A stretch of 64,000 nucleotides of DNA from NCBI GenBank assembly GCA_902780455.1, contig CACZFO010000001.1:124001-188000 (forward strand), read 5' to 3'. Positions 1-9,543 of the stretch are shown piece by piece. The stretch's first letter is position 1. Each line of letters opens with the position of its first letter. The position numbers and the translations under genes were made by a program. The notes beneath the pieces are model-generated. The model was not told where the DNA came from. It saw only the letters and a program-made list of their open reading frames with translations, and ran no database searches. The DNA comes from an uncultured Bacteroidia bacterium (lineage in GTDB: Bacteria > Bacteroidota > Bacteroidia > Bacteroidales > UBA932).

Positions 1-1129
1 GGGGCTGAGCGTTCTCGGTCCGGACGTGAACGAGGGCGGAGTGAACGCCACCGTAACGGCAAAGGGCGGGATAAGGTTCGGCCTTGCGGCAATCAAGGGT
101 CTGGGAACCCAGGTTGCTGAAGATATAGTCAAGAACGCTCCTTACAAGGATATCTACGACTTTGTGGAAAGGGCTAGCCGCCAGAACATGAACCGCAAGA
201 CTCTGGAGAGCCTGATATATGCCGGAGCGTTTGATTCTTCATTCCCAGAAATCCGCAGGGACCAGTATTTCATGCCGAACACGAAGGGCGAGATATTCCT
301 GGACAGCCTTATCCGCTACAGTCAGGACTTTGGCTCCATTGACAGCAGCATAGAATCTCTCTTCGGCGACCAGGATGAGGGATTCCAGCTCAAGAAGCCT
401 GAGATTCCGGCACGCCAGGGCGAGATGAACCTTGTGGAATTCCTCAAGAAGGAGAGGGAACTGGTAGGTATGTACATATCTTCACACCCTCTGGATGTCT
501 ACCGTTTTGAGCTGGAAAACTTCTGTTCGGTATCTCCTGGCGAACTGTCTCAGCTTATTAAGCAGGCATCCGGAATGCAGCTTGACGAGAACCAGGATTA
601 CTTTACCGGAGGTCTGGTGACGAATGTGAACGAGAGGCTTTCAAAGAACGGCCGCCCGTTTGTGGACTTTACCCTGGAGGACTTTTCTTCCAGCATGGAT
701 TTCCGCCTTTTTGGCAAGACCCACGAGCAGAGCATCGGCTACATCAAGGACGGAAGCGCCGTGTTCATGAAGCTCAAGATCAAAAAGAGGTTCAACGATG
801 AAACCTACGAGCCGAGGATAGAATCCATCCGCTTTCTGGCAAACATCAAGGAAACCGCACTGAAATCTCTGGAACTCATTATTCCGGCCCAGATGATCAC
901 CAAGGAGTTCAGGACGGACCTGATGAAGCTGATAAAGGAAAACCACGCCTCCCGTAACAGCGAGGGAGTGGGCAAGACTCCTGTCAAGATGAAAATCGTT
1001 GAAAAGGAGAAGGGATTTTCTCTCGACTACGACACCAAGTTCCTGGTGAGCGTAGACAACAACTTCCTCTCCCAGCTGAGGAAGATGGGAGTTGAGTACA
1101 AGGGAAACGTAAATACTTCGGTGTTCTAG
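1..1129 (+). CDS. dnaE: DNA polymerase III alpha subunit, C-terminal part (5' end outside window)
   Basis: This is the C-terminal part of the replicative polymerase subunit. The frame is open from base 2, so the gene starts upstream of the window and the first internal ATG (position 26) is not the true start. The visible protein begins in the helix-hairpin-helix part after the polymerase core (FGLAAIKGLGTQVAEDIV, then a DIYDFVER stretch). It continues with the linker EFLKKERELVGMYISSHPL typical of DnaE, and an OB-fold domain (around GGLVTNVNERLSKNGRPF). The N-terminal PHP and palm domains are not in the window. The stop is followed four bases later by the end of the convergent thiL-like gene, with no obvious terminator hairpin between them. 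Confidence 0.93.
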   Translation, partial: GLSVLGPDVNEGGVNATVTAKGGIRFGLAAIKGLGTQVAEDIVKNAPYKDIYDFVERASRQNMNRKTLESLIYAGAFDSSFPEIRRDQYFMPNTKGEIFLDSLIRYSQDFGSIDSSIESLFGDQDEGFQLKKPEIPARQGEMNLVEFLKKERELVGMYISSHPLDVYRFELENFCSVSPGELSQLIKQASGMQLDENQDYFTGGLVTNVNERLSKNGRPFVDFTLEDFSSSMDFRLFGKTHEQSIGYIKDGSAVFMKLKIKKRFNDETYEPRIESIRFLANIKETALKSLELIIPAQMITKEFRTDLMKLIKENHASRNSEGVGKTPVKMKIVEKEKGFSLDYDTKFLVSVDNNFLSQLRKMGVEYKGNVNTSVF

Positions 1130-1133
1130 AAAA

Positions 1134-2141
1134 TCAATCCCAGCCCTGGGCTTTAATCTTGAGAGGGTTGCCGTCCGGACTTACCAGATAGCAGCCTTCT
1201 TTTGTTGTGTGGCCTATGATTTCCAGGAAAGGCAATTCCTTGCGGATTTTGTCGTGATACTCAAGAGGGAAGACATACATGAGGCGGTAGTCGTCTCCGC
1301 CGTTTACTATGGCAGTTGATATATCCATCCCGATTTCTTCTGCCACCACCCTGGCCTCAGGCGCAACCGGAATCTTGTCAAGGAAGATATTGGCTCCGCA
1401 GCCGTTGTCCTTTGCCATCTGCATTACAGCGTCTCCAAGTCCCTTCGTAAGGAAATAGCCGCAGGAAGGGAAGACTCCGCTTTCTTTGAAACTGTCCAGC
1501 ACAGAAGGGTCTATCTCGGGAGTAAGATACTGAGACAGAGGATACTTGTACTTATCCAGCTGAGGCTGGCTGCCGGTAAATGCGGCTTTTTCCCTCTCCA
1601 GCACGTAAAAACCCATGCAGGCGCTGCCAAGGTTGCCGTTGATGCAGATCAGCGAGTTTGGAGACAGGGCGGACATCATGTCAGCCACACCGGTTTCCTG
1701 CCTGCCGCAGCAAGTGCAGCTTATCATAAGTCCGCTCATTGAAGGCACCAGGTCAAATGTCAGGTTCTCCACCCCGTGGGTCTTGGCCGCCGCACGGATA
1801 CCCGTCCACAGCCAGTCCACGTGTTCATAGCTGAACTTGGAGGAAACTCCGATGGTAAAATCCATGGAATAAGGCTTGGCGCATCTTGCATAAATGTAAC
1901 CCATAGCATGAAGGGCAGCCTTGTATCCCAGATACTTGATAGGTGTATAGGTCAGGTCAAAATCCACTCCTTCCACCAGCAGCTTGTTTGTGGTTATGTA
2001 GTTGCAACCGTCCTTGTCGTCCGGTAGAAGCGTTGTCTTTGCATTCTTGAATCCGCTGCCTTCAAACAGGCGGTCCAGAGCCTTCACTCTTCCCAGTTCC
2101 TTTATTTCTGTCCTGGTGATCTTTTCTTTCTTATCTTCCAT
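1134..2141 (-). CDS. ThiL-like (AIR synthase superfamily) protein with eroded active-site motifs
   Basis: The overall match is to thiamine-monophosphate kinase of Bacteroidetes: [20 protein letters not shown], then a Yi-Y-A-CAKP segment, a central [20 protein letters not shown] and a C-terminal [13 protein letters not shown]. However, the metal and ATP motifs expected in ThiL are altered. The GDDAA motif reads PDDKDG, the GGDTT position reads FDLVPS, and the DISDGL position reads LTKGLGD. It may therefore be an inactive paralogue or have a different substrate. I chose the start at 2141 (335 residues) over the longer frame to 2177 because a minus-strand TATCTTTG box lies five bases upstream of this ATG. 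It is divergent from sufB and convergent with dnaE. Confidence 0.75.
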   Translation of the reverse strand: MEDKKEKITRTEIKELGRVKALDRLFEGSGFKNAKTTLLPDDKDGCNYITTNKLLVEGVDFDLTYTPIKYLGYKAALHAMGYIYARCAKPYSMDFTIGVSSKFSYEHVDWLWTGIRAAAKTHGVENLTFDLVPSMSGLMISCTCCGRQETGVADMMSALSPNSLICINGNLGSACMGFYVLEREKAAFTGSQPQLDKYKYPLSQYLTPEIDPSVLDSFKESGVFPSCGYFLTKGLGDAVMQMAKDNGCGANIFLDKIPVAPEARVVAEEIGMDISTAIVNGGDDYRLMYVFPLEYHDKIRKELPFLEIIGHTTKEGCYLVSPDGNPLKIKAQGWD

Positions 2142-2146
2142 AAATT

Positions 2147-2154
2147 CAAAGATA
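2147..2154 (-). promoter_or_regulatory. Bacteroidetes -7 box for the thiL-like gene
   Basis: Read on the minus strand this is TATCTTTG, a match to the Bacteroidetes TAnnTTTG -7 element. Only five bases separate it from the ATG at 2141, which implies an almost leaderless transcript and decides the start choice. Confidence 0.6.
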
Positions 2155-2187
2155 GAGGATTTATTCAGACTCCCCAAAATAAATTCT

Positions 2188-2195
2188 TATATTTG
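2188..2195 (+). promoter_or_regulatory. Bacteroidetes -7 box for the suf operon
   Basis: TATATTTG matches the TAnnTTTG consensus. Six bases separate it from the sufB ATG at 2202, so the mRNA would have nearly no 5' leader. No clear TTG -33 element was found at the usual distance. Confidence 0.6.
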
Positions 2196-2201
2196 CCCTC
2201 T

Positions 2202-3635
2202 ATGAGCAATCAGAAGGAAATATTGGAAGCGGTAGCTTCTTCAGAATATAAAGAGGGGTTTGTCACCGATGTGGAACAGGAGTTCGCCCCCAAGGGTCTG
2301 AATGAAGACATCATCCGGCACATCTCAGAGAAAAAAGGTGAGCCGGAGTGGTTGCTGGAGTTCAGGCTGAAGGCTTTCCGCAAGTGGCAGACCATGGAAA
2401 CGCCTTCCTGGGGCCATGTCAATCTCCCGAAGATAAACTATCAGGACATCATATATTTTGCAGCTCCCAAGAAAAGGACCGCACAGAGCCTTGACCCGGA
2501 ACTTGAGGAAACGTTCGAGAAACTGGGCATCCCTCTCAAGGAGAGGAACATGCTGGGCGGAGTGGCAGTAGATGCGGTGTTCGATTCCGTATCGGTGAAG
2601 ACAACATTCCGTGAAAAACTCGCAGAGAAGGGCATCATATTCTGCTCTTTCTCAGAGGCCGTAAGGGATTATCCGGATCTTGTCAGGAAGTATCTGGCCA
2701 GCGTGGTGCCGGTTGGGGACAATTACTTTTCCGCGCTCAATTCCGCCGTGTTCTCAGACGGTTCTTTCTGCTACATCCCTAAGAACACCAGGTGCCCTAT
2801 GGAACTTTCCAGCTACTTCCGCATAAACGCATCCGGAACCGGACAGTTTGAAAGGACCCTGATAGTGGCAGACGAAGGCTCCTATGTGAGCTATCTGGAG
2901 GGCTGTACCGCTCCTCAGCGAGACGAGAGCCAGCTCCATGCCGCGGTGGTGGAGATAGTGGTAAAACAGGATGCCGAAGTGAAGTATTCAACGGTGCAGA
3001 ACTGGTATCCGGGAAACAAGCAGGGAGAGGGCGGTATCTACAACCTTGTGACAAAGAGGGGATTGTGCGAAGGATACAACTCCAGGCTCTTCTGGGCCCA
3101 GGTGGAGACTGGCTCGGCGATTACCTGGAAATACCCGAGTACCATACTCAAGGGCGACAACTCCGTAAGCGAGTTCTACAGCGTGGCAGTGACCAACAAC
3201 TACCAGCAGGCCGATACAGGAACCAAGATGATCCACATAGGAAAGAATACCCGTTCAAGGATAGTGAGCAAGGGAATTTCCGCGGGCTGCAGCGAGAACA
3301 GCTACAGGGGAATGGTAAAGGTGTTGCCGGGAGCTTCCGGAGCAAGGAACCACTCCCAGTGCGACAGCCTGCTGCTTGGGTCAAAGTGCGGAGCGCATAC
3401 GTTCCCGCACATAGAAAGCGCAAACCCGTCTGCCATCATAGAACATGAGGCCACCACCTCCAAGATAGGTGAGGACCAGCTGTTCTACTGTCTGCAGAGG
3501 GGCATAACGCAGGAAGATGCCGTTGGACTGATAGTAAACGGATATGCAAGAGACGTATTGAACAAACTCCCGATGGAATTTGCCGTGGAAGCCCAGAAAC
3601 TTCTGCAGGTATCTCTTGAGGGAAGCATAGGATAA
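2202..3635 (+). CDS. sufB: Fe-S cluster assembly scaffold SufB
   Basis: SufB is the scaffold subunit of the SufBCD complex that assembles iron-sulfur clusters in the cytoplasm. The protein (477 residues) carries the hallmark SufB core: [51 protein letters not shown] and the C-terminal [20 protein letters not shown] followed by an FYCLQRGI stretch. The length is usual for the family. I chose the ATG at 2202 rather than the upstream TTG because it directly follows the -7 box. It is the first gene of a four-gene operon, with pnuC inserted between it and sufC. Confidence 0.96.
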   Translation: MSNQKEILEAVASSEYKEGFVTDVEQEFAPKGLNEDIIRHISEKKGEPEWLLEFRLKAFRKWQTMETPSWGHVNLPKINYQDIIYFAAPKKRTAQSLDPELEETFEKLGIPLKERNMLGGVAVDAVFDSVSVKTTFREKLAEKGIIFCSFSEAVRDYPDLVRKYLASVVPVGDNYFSALNSAVFSDGSFCYIPKNTRCPMELSSYFRINASGTGQFERTLIVADEGSYVSYLEGCTAPQRDESQLHAAVVEIVVKQDAEVKYSTVQNWYPGNKQGEGGIYNLVTKRGLCEGYNSRLFWAQVETGSAITWKYPSTILKGDNSVSEFYSVAVTNNYQQADTGTKMIHIGKNTRSRIVSKGISAGCSENSYRGMVKVLPGASGARNHSQCDSLLLGSKCGAHTFPHIESANPSAIIEHEATTSKIGEDQLFYCLQRGITQEDAVGLIVNGYARDVLNKLPMEFAVEAQKLLQVSLEGSIG

Positions 3636-3647
3636 TAAAACGGAGGT

Positions 3648-4379
3648 ATGATGGAAGAGATTTTCAAGGAAGCTGTCAAAGTTTTCAGCGTAAACAACGT
3701 GCTGTTCGAATTCCTGGGGCAGAAGGTAAGCCTGCTGGAATGTTTGTCTACCTTCACCGGCCTGCTGTGTGTATTCCTGGCGGTAAAGGGAAAGGTGCTC
3801 AATTTCTGGGTGGGGTACATATACAACATATTCCTGTTCATGATGTTTTTCCAGCTGAGGCTGTACTCCAGCATGATCCTTCAACCCATATCGCTGGCAA
3901 TCAACATGTACGGACACTATCGCTGGACCCATCCGGGAGAAGACGAGAAAGACCAGAAGTCAAGGCTCAAGGTTACCGTGTTCAACAACGGAGAAAGGGC
4001 TGTGGTGCTGGCCGTGGTGCTTATGTTCATGTTCATATGGGGATACATGCTGAGCAGGGTGGACATGTGGTTCCCGTCACTGTTCACGCAGAAGGCCTCA
4101 CAGCCGTACTTTGACGCGTTCATACTCGGAACGATACTCATGGCCCAGTATCTTTCAGCCCAGAAGAAGCTCGACTGCTGGGGCTGCTGGATGACGGCCA
4201 ACGTGTGCAACATAATACTCCTGAGCCGCAACGGCCTGGGAATAATGCCTTTTGTATATGCGGCTTATGTGATACTGGCCATAGGGGGATTCCTCACCTG
4301 GCTCAAGATGTACAGGAAGCAGCATTATATTGACCTGAGGAAACAGGTTGAGAATAAATGGGCCGCGCAAAACAAATAG
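3648..4379 (+). CDS. pnuC: PnuC-family nicotinamide (riboside/mononucleotide) transporter
   Basis: This is a membrane protein of about 243 residues with several hydrophobic helices and PnuC hallmarks: NFWVGYIYNIFLFMMFFQLR, the QPISLAINMYGHYRW motif, a LSAQKKLDCWGCWM segment and NGLGIMPFVYAAY near the C-terminus. PnuC proteins move vitamin B3-type substrates across the inner membrane by facilitated diffusion, trapped afterwards by a kinase. A GGAGG sequence stands just before the ATG-ATG start, an unusual clear ribosome-binding-like site in this window. The gene sits in the suf operon, 12 bases after sufB and 6 before sufC. Substrate choice (riboside, thiamine or other) cannot be read from the sequence alone. 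Confidence 0.88.
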   Translation: MMEEIFKEAVKVFSVNNVLFEFLGQKVSLLECLSTFTGLLCVFLAVKGKVLNFWVGYIYNIFLFMMFFQLRLYSSMILQPISLAINMYGHYRWTHPGEDEKDQKSRLKVTVFNNGERAVVLAVVLMFMFIWGYMLSRVDMWFPSLFTQKASQPYFDAFILGTILMAQYLSAQKKLDCWGCWMTANVCNIILLSRNGLGIMPFVYAAYVILAIGGFLTWLKMYRKQHYIDLRKQVENKWAAQNK

Positions 4380-4385
4380 ACTGAA

Positions 4386-5132
4386 ATGGAAAATCTGCTT
4401 GAAATAAAGAATCTGCACGCCAGCATCGGCGACAAGGAAATACTCAAGGGCATAGACCTGGTGATCAAGCCGGGCGAGGTACATGCCATAATGGGCCGCA
4501 ACGGAAGCGGTAAAAGTACACTCTCCGCTGTTTTGGCCGGCAATGAGAACTACAAGGTTACGGAGGGGAGCATAACATATCTGGGGCAGGACCTTCTGAA
4601 GATGAAACCGGAAGAGAGAAGCTGGGCCGGAGTGTTTTTGGGATTCCAATATCCGGTTGAGATTCCGGGAGTTACAAATATCAACTTCATGCGTACGGCT
4701 GTAAATGAACACCGCAAGCAGAAGAATCTTCCTCCCCTGAGCGCAGCCGAATACCTGAAACTGATGAGGGAGAAGATGGCTTATGTGGAAATGGACCCGT
4801 CTTTTTCTTCAAGGGGCGTAAACGTAGGCTTTTCAGGAGGAGAGAAGAAGCGCAACGAGATATTCCAGATGGCCATGCTTTCTCCAAGGCTTGCCATATT
4901 GGATGAGACCGACAGCGGGCTTGACGTGGATGCTCTCAGGATTGTTGCCAACGGTGTCAACCGTCTGAAGACCCCGGAGAACGCATTTGTTGTAATTACC
5001 CATTACCAGAGACTTCTGGATTACATTGTTCCTGACGTGGTGCATGTGCTGTACAAGGGCCGCATAGTAAAGACTGCCGGAAAGGAACTGGCGGCCGAGG
5101 TGGAGGCTCACGGTTACGAGGAGTTTGAATAG
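4386..5132 (+). CDS. sufC: Fe-S cluster assembly ATPase SufC
   Basis: This is the ABC-type ATPase of the SufBCD complex, soluble and without a membrane domain. The Walker A motif GRNGSGKST is at residues 37-45, an [14 protein letters not shown]-loop segment typical of SufC follows, then the signature FSGGEKKR near residue 146, the Walker [17 protein letters not shown] and an H-loop in [10 protein letters not shown]. The length of 248 residues is normal. The gene follows pnuC and is separated from sufD by one base, so translation of the two is probably coupled. Confidence 0.97.
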   Translation: MENLLEIKNLHASIGDKEILKGIDLVIKPGEVHAIMGRNGSGKSTLSAVLAGNENYKVTEGSITYLGQDLLKMKPEERSWAGVFLGFQYPVEIPGVTNINFMRTAVNEHRKQKNLPPLSAAEYLKLMREKMAYVEMDPSFSSRGVNVGFSGGEKKRNEIFQMAMLSPRLAILDETDSGLDVDALRIVANGVNRLKTPENAFVVITHYQRLLDYIVPDVVHVLYKGRIVKTAGKELAAEVEAHGYEEFE

Positions 5133-5133
5133 C

Positions 5134-6210
5134 ATGGAAGAATTCAGATACATACCCAAGAAAGAACTTTTCAAATGCAGCGTAGACCTCAGCGACGCGC
5201 AGAAGTTCTTTGTGTGGGACGGAGTTCCGGAAGGCCTCTCCCTCAAGGAGATTCCGGCCCTGGACGCTTCCGTAAGCTTTGATATATCCTCAAGGATGGA
5301 ACATCTCACGTACGCTCCCTCCTTGGAAGGAATTCTATCAGAAGCCATTGAGATAATTCCAGTTGAAGGGCTGCTGACCCAGGTAATCTTCGTAAGGGTT
5401 TCTCCGGCTCCGCTTCAGTCCAGGATCAGGATTGAATGCCGCCGCCCCGGAAATCATGAGGTGGTGCTCTGCTCCCATACAACCGGACAAGACCGTTTCT
5501 TAACCAGGGAAACGATAGAAGTGGAAGTAAGCTCAGGTGCAAGCCTTGACCTGGTGGTGATGCAGAACGAAAACTCCCTGTCTGTCCACAAATCAGACTT
5601 CAGGATCAAGATAGAGGAAGGTTCGTCACTGAAGATGAACACGATCACCCTCCATGCCGGAAACGTTTCCAACAAGATACACGCGCTGCTCTCAGGCAGG
5701 AAAGCCTCATGCAATCTCAACGGGTTGTATCTTGCAGATGGCGAACAGGTTGTAGATACTGATATTACTCTTGTCCATAATGCCGAAGAATGTTTCAGCC
5801 GCCAGCTTTTCAAGGGAATCCTGGCCGGAAATTCACGTTCCAGGTTCACCGGAGAGGTTGTGGTTTCTCCAGCCGGCCAGAAGACAGAGGCTTATCAGGC
5901 CAACAACAACCTACTTACCTCAGATACCGCAAGGGCTTCTTCGGATCCCCATCTTGTGATATACGCAGACGATGTAAAGTGTTCCCACGGGTCAAGCTCC
6001 GGCAGCGTGGGAGACCAGGAACTCTTCTACATGCGCTCAAGGGGCATCAGCGAAGCAGAGGCCAGGATACTCCAGCAGCAGGCCTTTGCCGGAGCCGTCC
6101 TTGAAAAGGTCTCTAAGGAGGAGCTCAGGGAGCGCCTGGGCAGGCTTGTGGAAAAGAGGCTGAGGGGAGAAGATACGGTGTGTGAAGGTTGCAGCAAGAG
6201 GTGCTGCTAG
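5134..6210 (+). CDS. sufD: Fe-S cluster assembly protein SufD
   Basis: SufD pairs with SufB and SufC. The C-terminal half carries the conserved SufB/SufD beta-helix core: EAYQANNNLLTSDTARASSD, PHLVIYADDVKCSHGSSSG and ELFYMRSRGISEAEAR. The length of 358 residues is usual for the family in Bacteroidetes. The start at 5134 lies one base after the sufC stop; the frame extends three codons further upstream from a TTG. The protein ends in a Cys-rich tail (VCEGCSKRCC), which is noteworthy but not obviously functional. No sufS cysteine desulfurase follows; the next gene is a glycosyltransferase. Confidence 0.95.
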   Translation: MEEFRYIPKKELFKCSVDLSDAQKFFVWDGVPEGLSLKEIPALDASVSFDISSRMEHLTYAPSLEGILSEAIEIIPVEGLLTQVIFVRVSPAPLQSRIRIECRRPGNHEVVLCSHTTGQDRFLTRETIEVEVSSGASLDLVVMQNENSLSVHKSDFRIKIEEGSSLKMNTITLHAGNVSNKIHALLSGRKASCNLNGLYLADGEQVVDTDITLVHNAEECFSRQLFKGILAGNSRSRFTGEVVVSPAGQKTEAYQANNNLLTSDTARASSDPHLVIYADDVKCSHGSSSGSVGDQELFYMRSRGISEAEARILQQQAFAGAVLEKVSKEELRERLGRLVEKRLRGEDTVCEGCSKRCC

Positions 6211-6227
6211 AATAATCTGCCACAGTC

Positions 6228-7421
6228 ATGGAAAAGAAGAAGCTGCTGTTCATAATGGACACCCTCGGAACGGGAGGAGGCGAGAAAAGCCTGGTCTCTA
6301 TCCTTAACAATCTAGATTACGACCGGTTTGAGGTGGACCTGCAGCTTATGTCTTCAGGAGGAGAGTATGAGAGGTATGTTTCCGACAAGGTTAACATACT
6401 TCCCAATCCCGAGTATTTCAGGTATTTGAAGGGAGAGCGCCGTGGCACCTTCAGGATGAAACTCGGCCGTCTTATGTACTCGCTGAGCCTGAGGTTCGGT
6501 CCGAACCTGAGGATGACCCATGCCAGGAAGTTCTGGACCACCGTGGGCCCGTGCATAGAAAGGAATCCCAAGGAATACGACGTGGCGATAGGATTCAGCC
6601 AGTGCATCCCAACGTTCTACATGATAGACAAGGTCAGCTCCAAGCAGAAGATAGCCTGGGTGAACTGCGTGTTCCATCTTGATACACAGGAAAAAGAAAG
6701 GCTGTGGGAGAAGCCGTACTACCAGAAGTCAGACAAGATTTCCCTTGTTTCCGAAGCGGCTCTGGAACACTTCAGGAAGGTCTATCCCGACATGGCCGGC
6801 AAGATGTACTTTACGCCCAACATCATAGACCGGAAAATGATGGAAGACCAGGCCCGGGAGGCCATTGCCTTTCCTGATTCGTGGAAAGGCTATTCAGGAA
6901 CCAAGATACTTACGGTTGCCAGCCTCAACACGAAGGACAAGGGTTACGACATCGTGATGCAGACCTGCAGGATCCTTTCAGAGCGCAACCTGGATTTCAG
7001 ATGGTACGCCATAGGCAGGGGGCCGTACAGAGGCCAGATGGAAGCCTTCATCAAGGAGCACGGCCTTCAGGACAGGTTTTTCTTCCTGGGCACCATGCCC
7101 AATCCTTATCCCTATTTCAAGGGCTGTACTGTCTATGTCCAGACCTCAAGGCATGAAGGATACGGAAGGTCCATAGCAGAGGCAAGGCTGTTCAACAAAC
7201 CGGTGGTTACCACAAGGTACGATGCCGTAGACATGCAGATGAAAGACGGAAAGAACGGGCTTGTAACATCATTCGACCCTAATGACGTTGCAGATGCCGT
7301 ATGCCGTTTGTGCCAGGATAAGGCCCTTTATTCATCGATAGAAGAATATCAGAAGACTGAAAAGAAAGGGACAGAAGAAAACATTGAAAAGCTCTACTCC
7401 CTGATAGGAGAAAAAGCATAA
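6228..7421 (+). CDS. GT4-family glycosyltransferase
   Basis: This retaining GT-B glycosyltransferase has 397 residues. The N-terminal glycine-rich start is FIMDTLGTGGGEKSLVSIL. The C-terminal nucleotide-sugar domain has ILTVASLNTKDKGYDI, FRWYAIGRGPY, and the donor-binding EGYGRSIAEARLFNKPVV (E-x7-E type). No signal peptide or membrane segment is seen, so it is probably cytoplasmic or peripheral. It follows sufD by 17 bases and ends at a good terminator hairpin, so it may be read with the suf operon although its job (probably envelope polysaccharide or glycolipid) fits the capsule locus downstream. It is similar in layout to the GT4 at 9544. Confidence 0.85.
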   Translation: MEKKKLLFIMDTLGTGGGEKSLVSILNNLDYDRFEVDLQLMSSGGEYERYVSDKVNILPNPEYFRYLKGERRGTFRMKLGRLMYSLSLRFGPNLRMTHARKFWTTVGPCIERNPKEYDVAIGFSQCIPTFYMIDKVSSKQKIAWVNCVFHLDTQEKERLWEKPYYQKSDKISLVSEAALEHFRKVYPDMAGKMYFTPNIIDRKMMEDQAREAIAFPDSWKGYSGTKILTVASLNTKDKGYDIVMQTCRILSERNLDFRWYAIGRGPYRGQMEAFIKEHGLQDRFFFLGTMPNPYPYFKGCTVYVQTSRHEGYGRSIAEARLFNKPVVTTRYDAVDMQMKDGKNGLVTSFDPNDVADAVCRLCQDKALYSSIEEYQKTEKKGTEENIEKLYSLIGEKA

Positions 7422-7424
7422 AAC

Positions 7425-7462
7425 AAAAACTGCACTTCAAGGAAACCTCAAGTGCAGTTTTT
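7425..7462 (+). terminator. Intrinsic terminator after the suf/glycosyltransferase unit
   Basis: A perfect 13-base inverted repeat (AAAAACTGCACTT at 7425-7437 and its complement at 7450-7462) with a 12-base loop ends in a T run. Because the arms are A-rich on the left and T-rich on the right, it can act on both strands. Confidence 0.85.
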
Positions 7463-7514
7463 AAATACTAAAACCTAAACCTACACTATATAGATGCAAC
7501 AGCACCACTATATG

Positions 7515-7545
7515 TTGCACCGGTTTTTGATTTTTTGTACATTTG
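7515..7545 (+). promoter_or_regulatory. Promoter of the capsule locus (TTG -33, TACATTTG -7)
   Basis: TTG at 7515-7517 and TACATTTG at 7538-7545 are 20 bases apart, a full match to the Bacteroidetes promoter layout. The -7 box ends six bases before the ATG at 7552, so the transcript again has almost no leader. Confidence 0.65.
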
Positions 7546-7551
7546 GCTATT

Positions 7552-9541
7552 ATGAAACACAATAAGAGTTCCCGCAGGCAGATTCTGGAGGCCTTGGCCG
7601 AAAGGGTGACCGGCACCAGGCATGTCAACAGATGGATGATTCTGCTGATGGACCTCTTCATTTCCGCAGTTGCCACCATCATGATTTTCTGGATCATGGG
7701 CTACATACTGGATGCCTACACTTTCATCAAGGTAGGATTCAGGGCCGCCGGCATTTCACTTGTCTGTGCATTCGTGGCGTTCATGATCTTCGGCACCCAC
7801 AAGGAAATCCTCAGATATACCACCAGCCGCGAGATAGGAGTTCTGGTACTGGCGGTGTTTGTAAAAACGGCACTTGAACTTACCTGTCTGGTACTTGTAA
7901 AGAAAAACCTCGGACTGGGCCGGGAAATCATAAACGCAAAGCTCGGCCTCATTGAAGTTGTCAACTTCAGTGTCACCGTTTCGGGCCTGGTGTTTTTCCG
8001 CCTTTTCCTGGTCCATCTCTATACGTACAGCCTTGCCATACTTGGGGGCGGAGGAAGGAAGAAGGTGCTACGAGTCTGTTTCCTGCGTGCAGTACCTGAA
8101 CGGATCAGAAAAAGCCTACACGGTGGTGGGTATGATAAGGTTCGCTCCATCTTCCTCCCATCACAAGGTCCTCGGCAAGAAGATTTATGACGTTTATGAC
8201 TTTGAATACCTCAGGAATGTGATAGAAAAGAAGAACATAGACGCCATAGTGTTCCCTTCTGAAAAATCTGCAAAATCGCAGAGAGACAACCTGATACCGT
8301 TCGCCCTGAAGAACCATCTCAAACTTTTTGTGGTTCACAATACTTCCGAGGTGGATGACGACGGCAAGCTCAAGACTCCTATCCGCCAGGTGAAGATAGA
8401 GGACCTTCTCGGAAGGGAAGAGGTAGTGGTGGACATGGACAACATCCACTCCTTCCTCAAGGACAAGAGCATTATGGTAACCGGAGCCGCAGGCAGCATC
8501 GGCAGCGAACTGTGCCGTCTGATCTGCGGATTTGAAGTAAAGGAGCTTCTTCTTGTGGACAATGCAGAAACCCCGCTCCATAACATAAGGCTTGAACTTG
8601 AAGACAAATATGCCGCCCAGGACAAACTCAGTTTCTTCATCTGCGATGTACGCAACAAAAGCCGCCTGGAAGAGGCCTTCAAGAAGTGGAAGCCAGACAT
8701 CGTTTTCCATGCAGCGGCTTACAAGCACGTGCCGATGATGGAGATGAATCCGACGGAAGCCATAAGGGTGAATGTACTGGGTACGGTAAACGTAGCCAAT
8801 CTTGCCGTCAAGTACGGTGTGGACAAGATGATAGAGATTTCAACCGACAAGGCGGTAAATCCTACCAACGTCATGGGTGCCAGCAAGAGGATCGCCGAGA
8901 TATATACGCAGAGTCTCTCCAGGGCCATAATCAACGGTCAGGTAGAAGGCCGCACCAAGTTCATTACCACCCGCTTCGGCAATGTACTTGGTTCCAACGG
9001 CTCCGTAATCCCTACGTTCCGCCGCCAGATAGCGGCCGGCGGGCCTGTCACCGTAACCCACCGCGACATCGTAAGGTATTTCATGAGCATTCCGGAGGCA
9101 TGCAGGCTTGTGCTCGAGGCTGCCACCCTCGGAGACGGCTACGAGATCTTTGTCTTCGACATGGGCAAGCCTGTAAAGATCGTCGATCTTGCAGAGAACA
9201 TGATCCGCCTTTCAGGTCTTGTTCCAGGAGAGGACATAAAGATAGAGTATACCGGACTGAGGCCGGGAGAGAAACTGTTTGAGGAGATACTCAACGACAA
9301 GGAAAACACCCTTCCTACCAAGAACGGAAAGATTTTCATAGCCAAGGTAAGGGAGTTTCCGTACGACAAGGTCATAAAGGAAACCGAAGAGCTTCTGGAG
9401 GCGGCCAACAGCCTTGACGATGTGCTGACCGTCAGGAAGATGAAGGAGATGGTTCCGGAATTCAAGTCCAAGAATTCCATCTATGAACAGCTCGACACCA
9501 TATCTGAAGGGAAGGCGAAACCTGTTGACGAACACGAATAG
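7552..9541 (+). pseudogene. CapD/FlaA1-type membrane-anchored nucleotide-sugar epimerase/dehydratase, frameshifted
   Basis: Two overlapping frames make up one polysaccharide-biosynthesis protein. The first (from 7552) encodes the N-terminal four-helix membrane part up to SLAILGGGGRKKVL near 8075. The second frame, open from 7952, takes over at about YESVSCVQYL near 8078 and runs to 9541. It carries the short-chain dehydrogenase domain with the Rossmann motif MVTGAAGSIGSELC, the catalytic-region YKHVPMMEMNP and ISTDKAVNPTNVMGASKR. A shift of +1 relative to the first frame is needed, and the first nucleotide-binding motif expected after KKVL appears to be missing, so a short deletion not divisible by three is likely. 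As read, the gene cannot make the full protein; a soluble catalytic domain could still start internally. Sequencing error cannot be excluded. Confidence 0.8.
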
Positions 9542-9543
9542 AC

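Noticed and set aside
26-1129. dnaE starting at the ATG at 26
   Set aside because: The frame is open upstream to the window edge and the protein begins in the middle of a conserved DnaE segment, so this ATG is internal.
3381-3932. 183-codon minus-strand frame across sufB and pnuC
   Set aside because: It is antisense to two clear genes and shows no domain or start signal.
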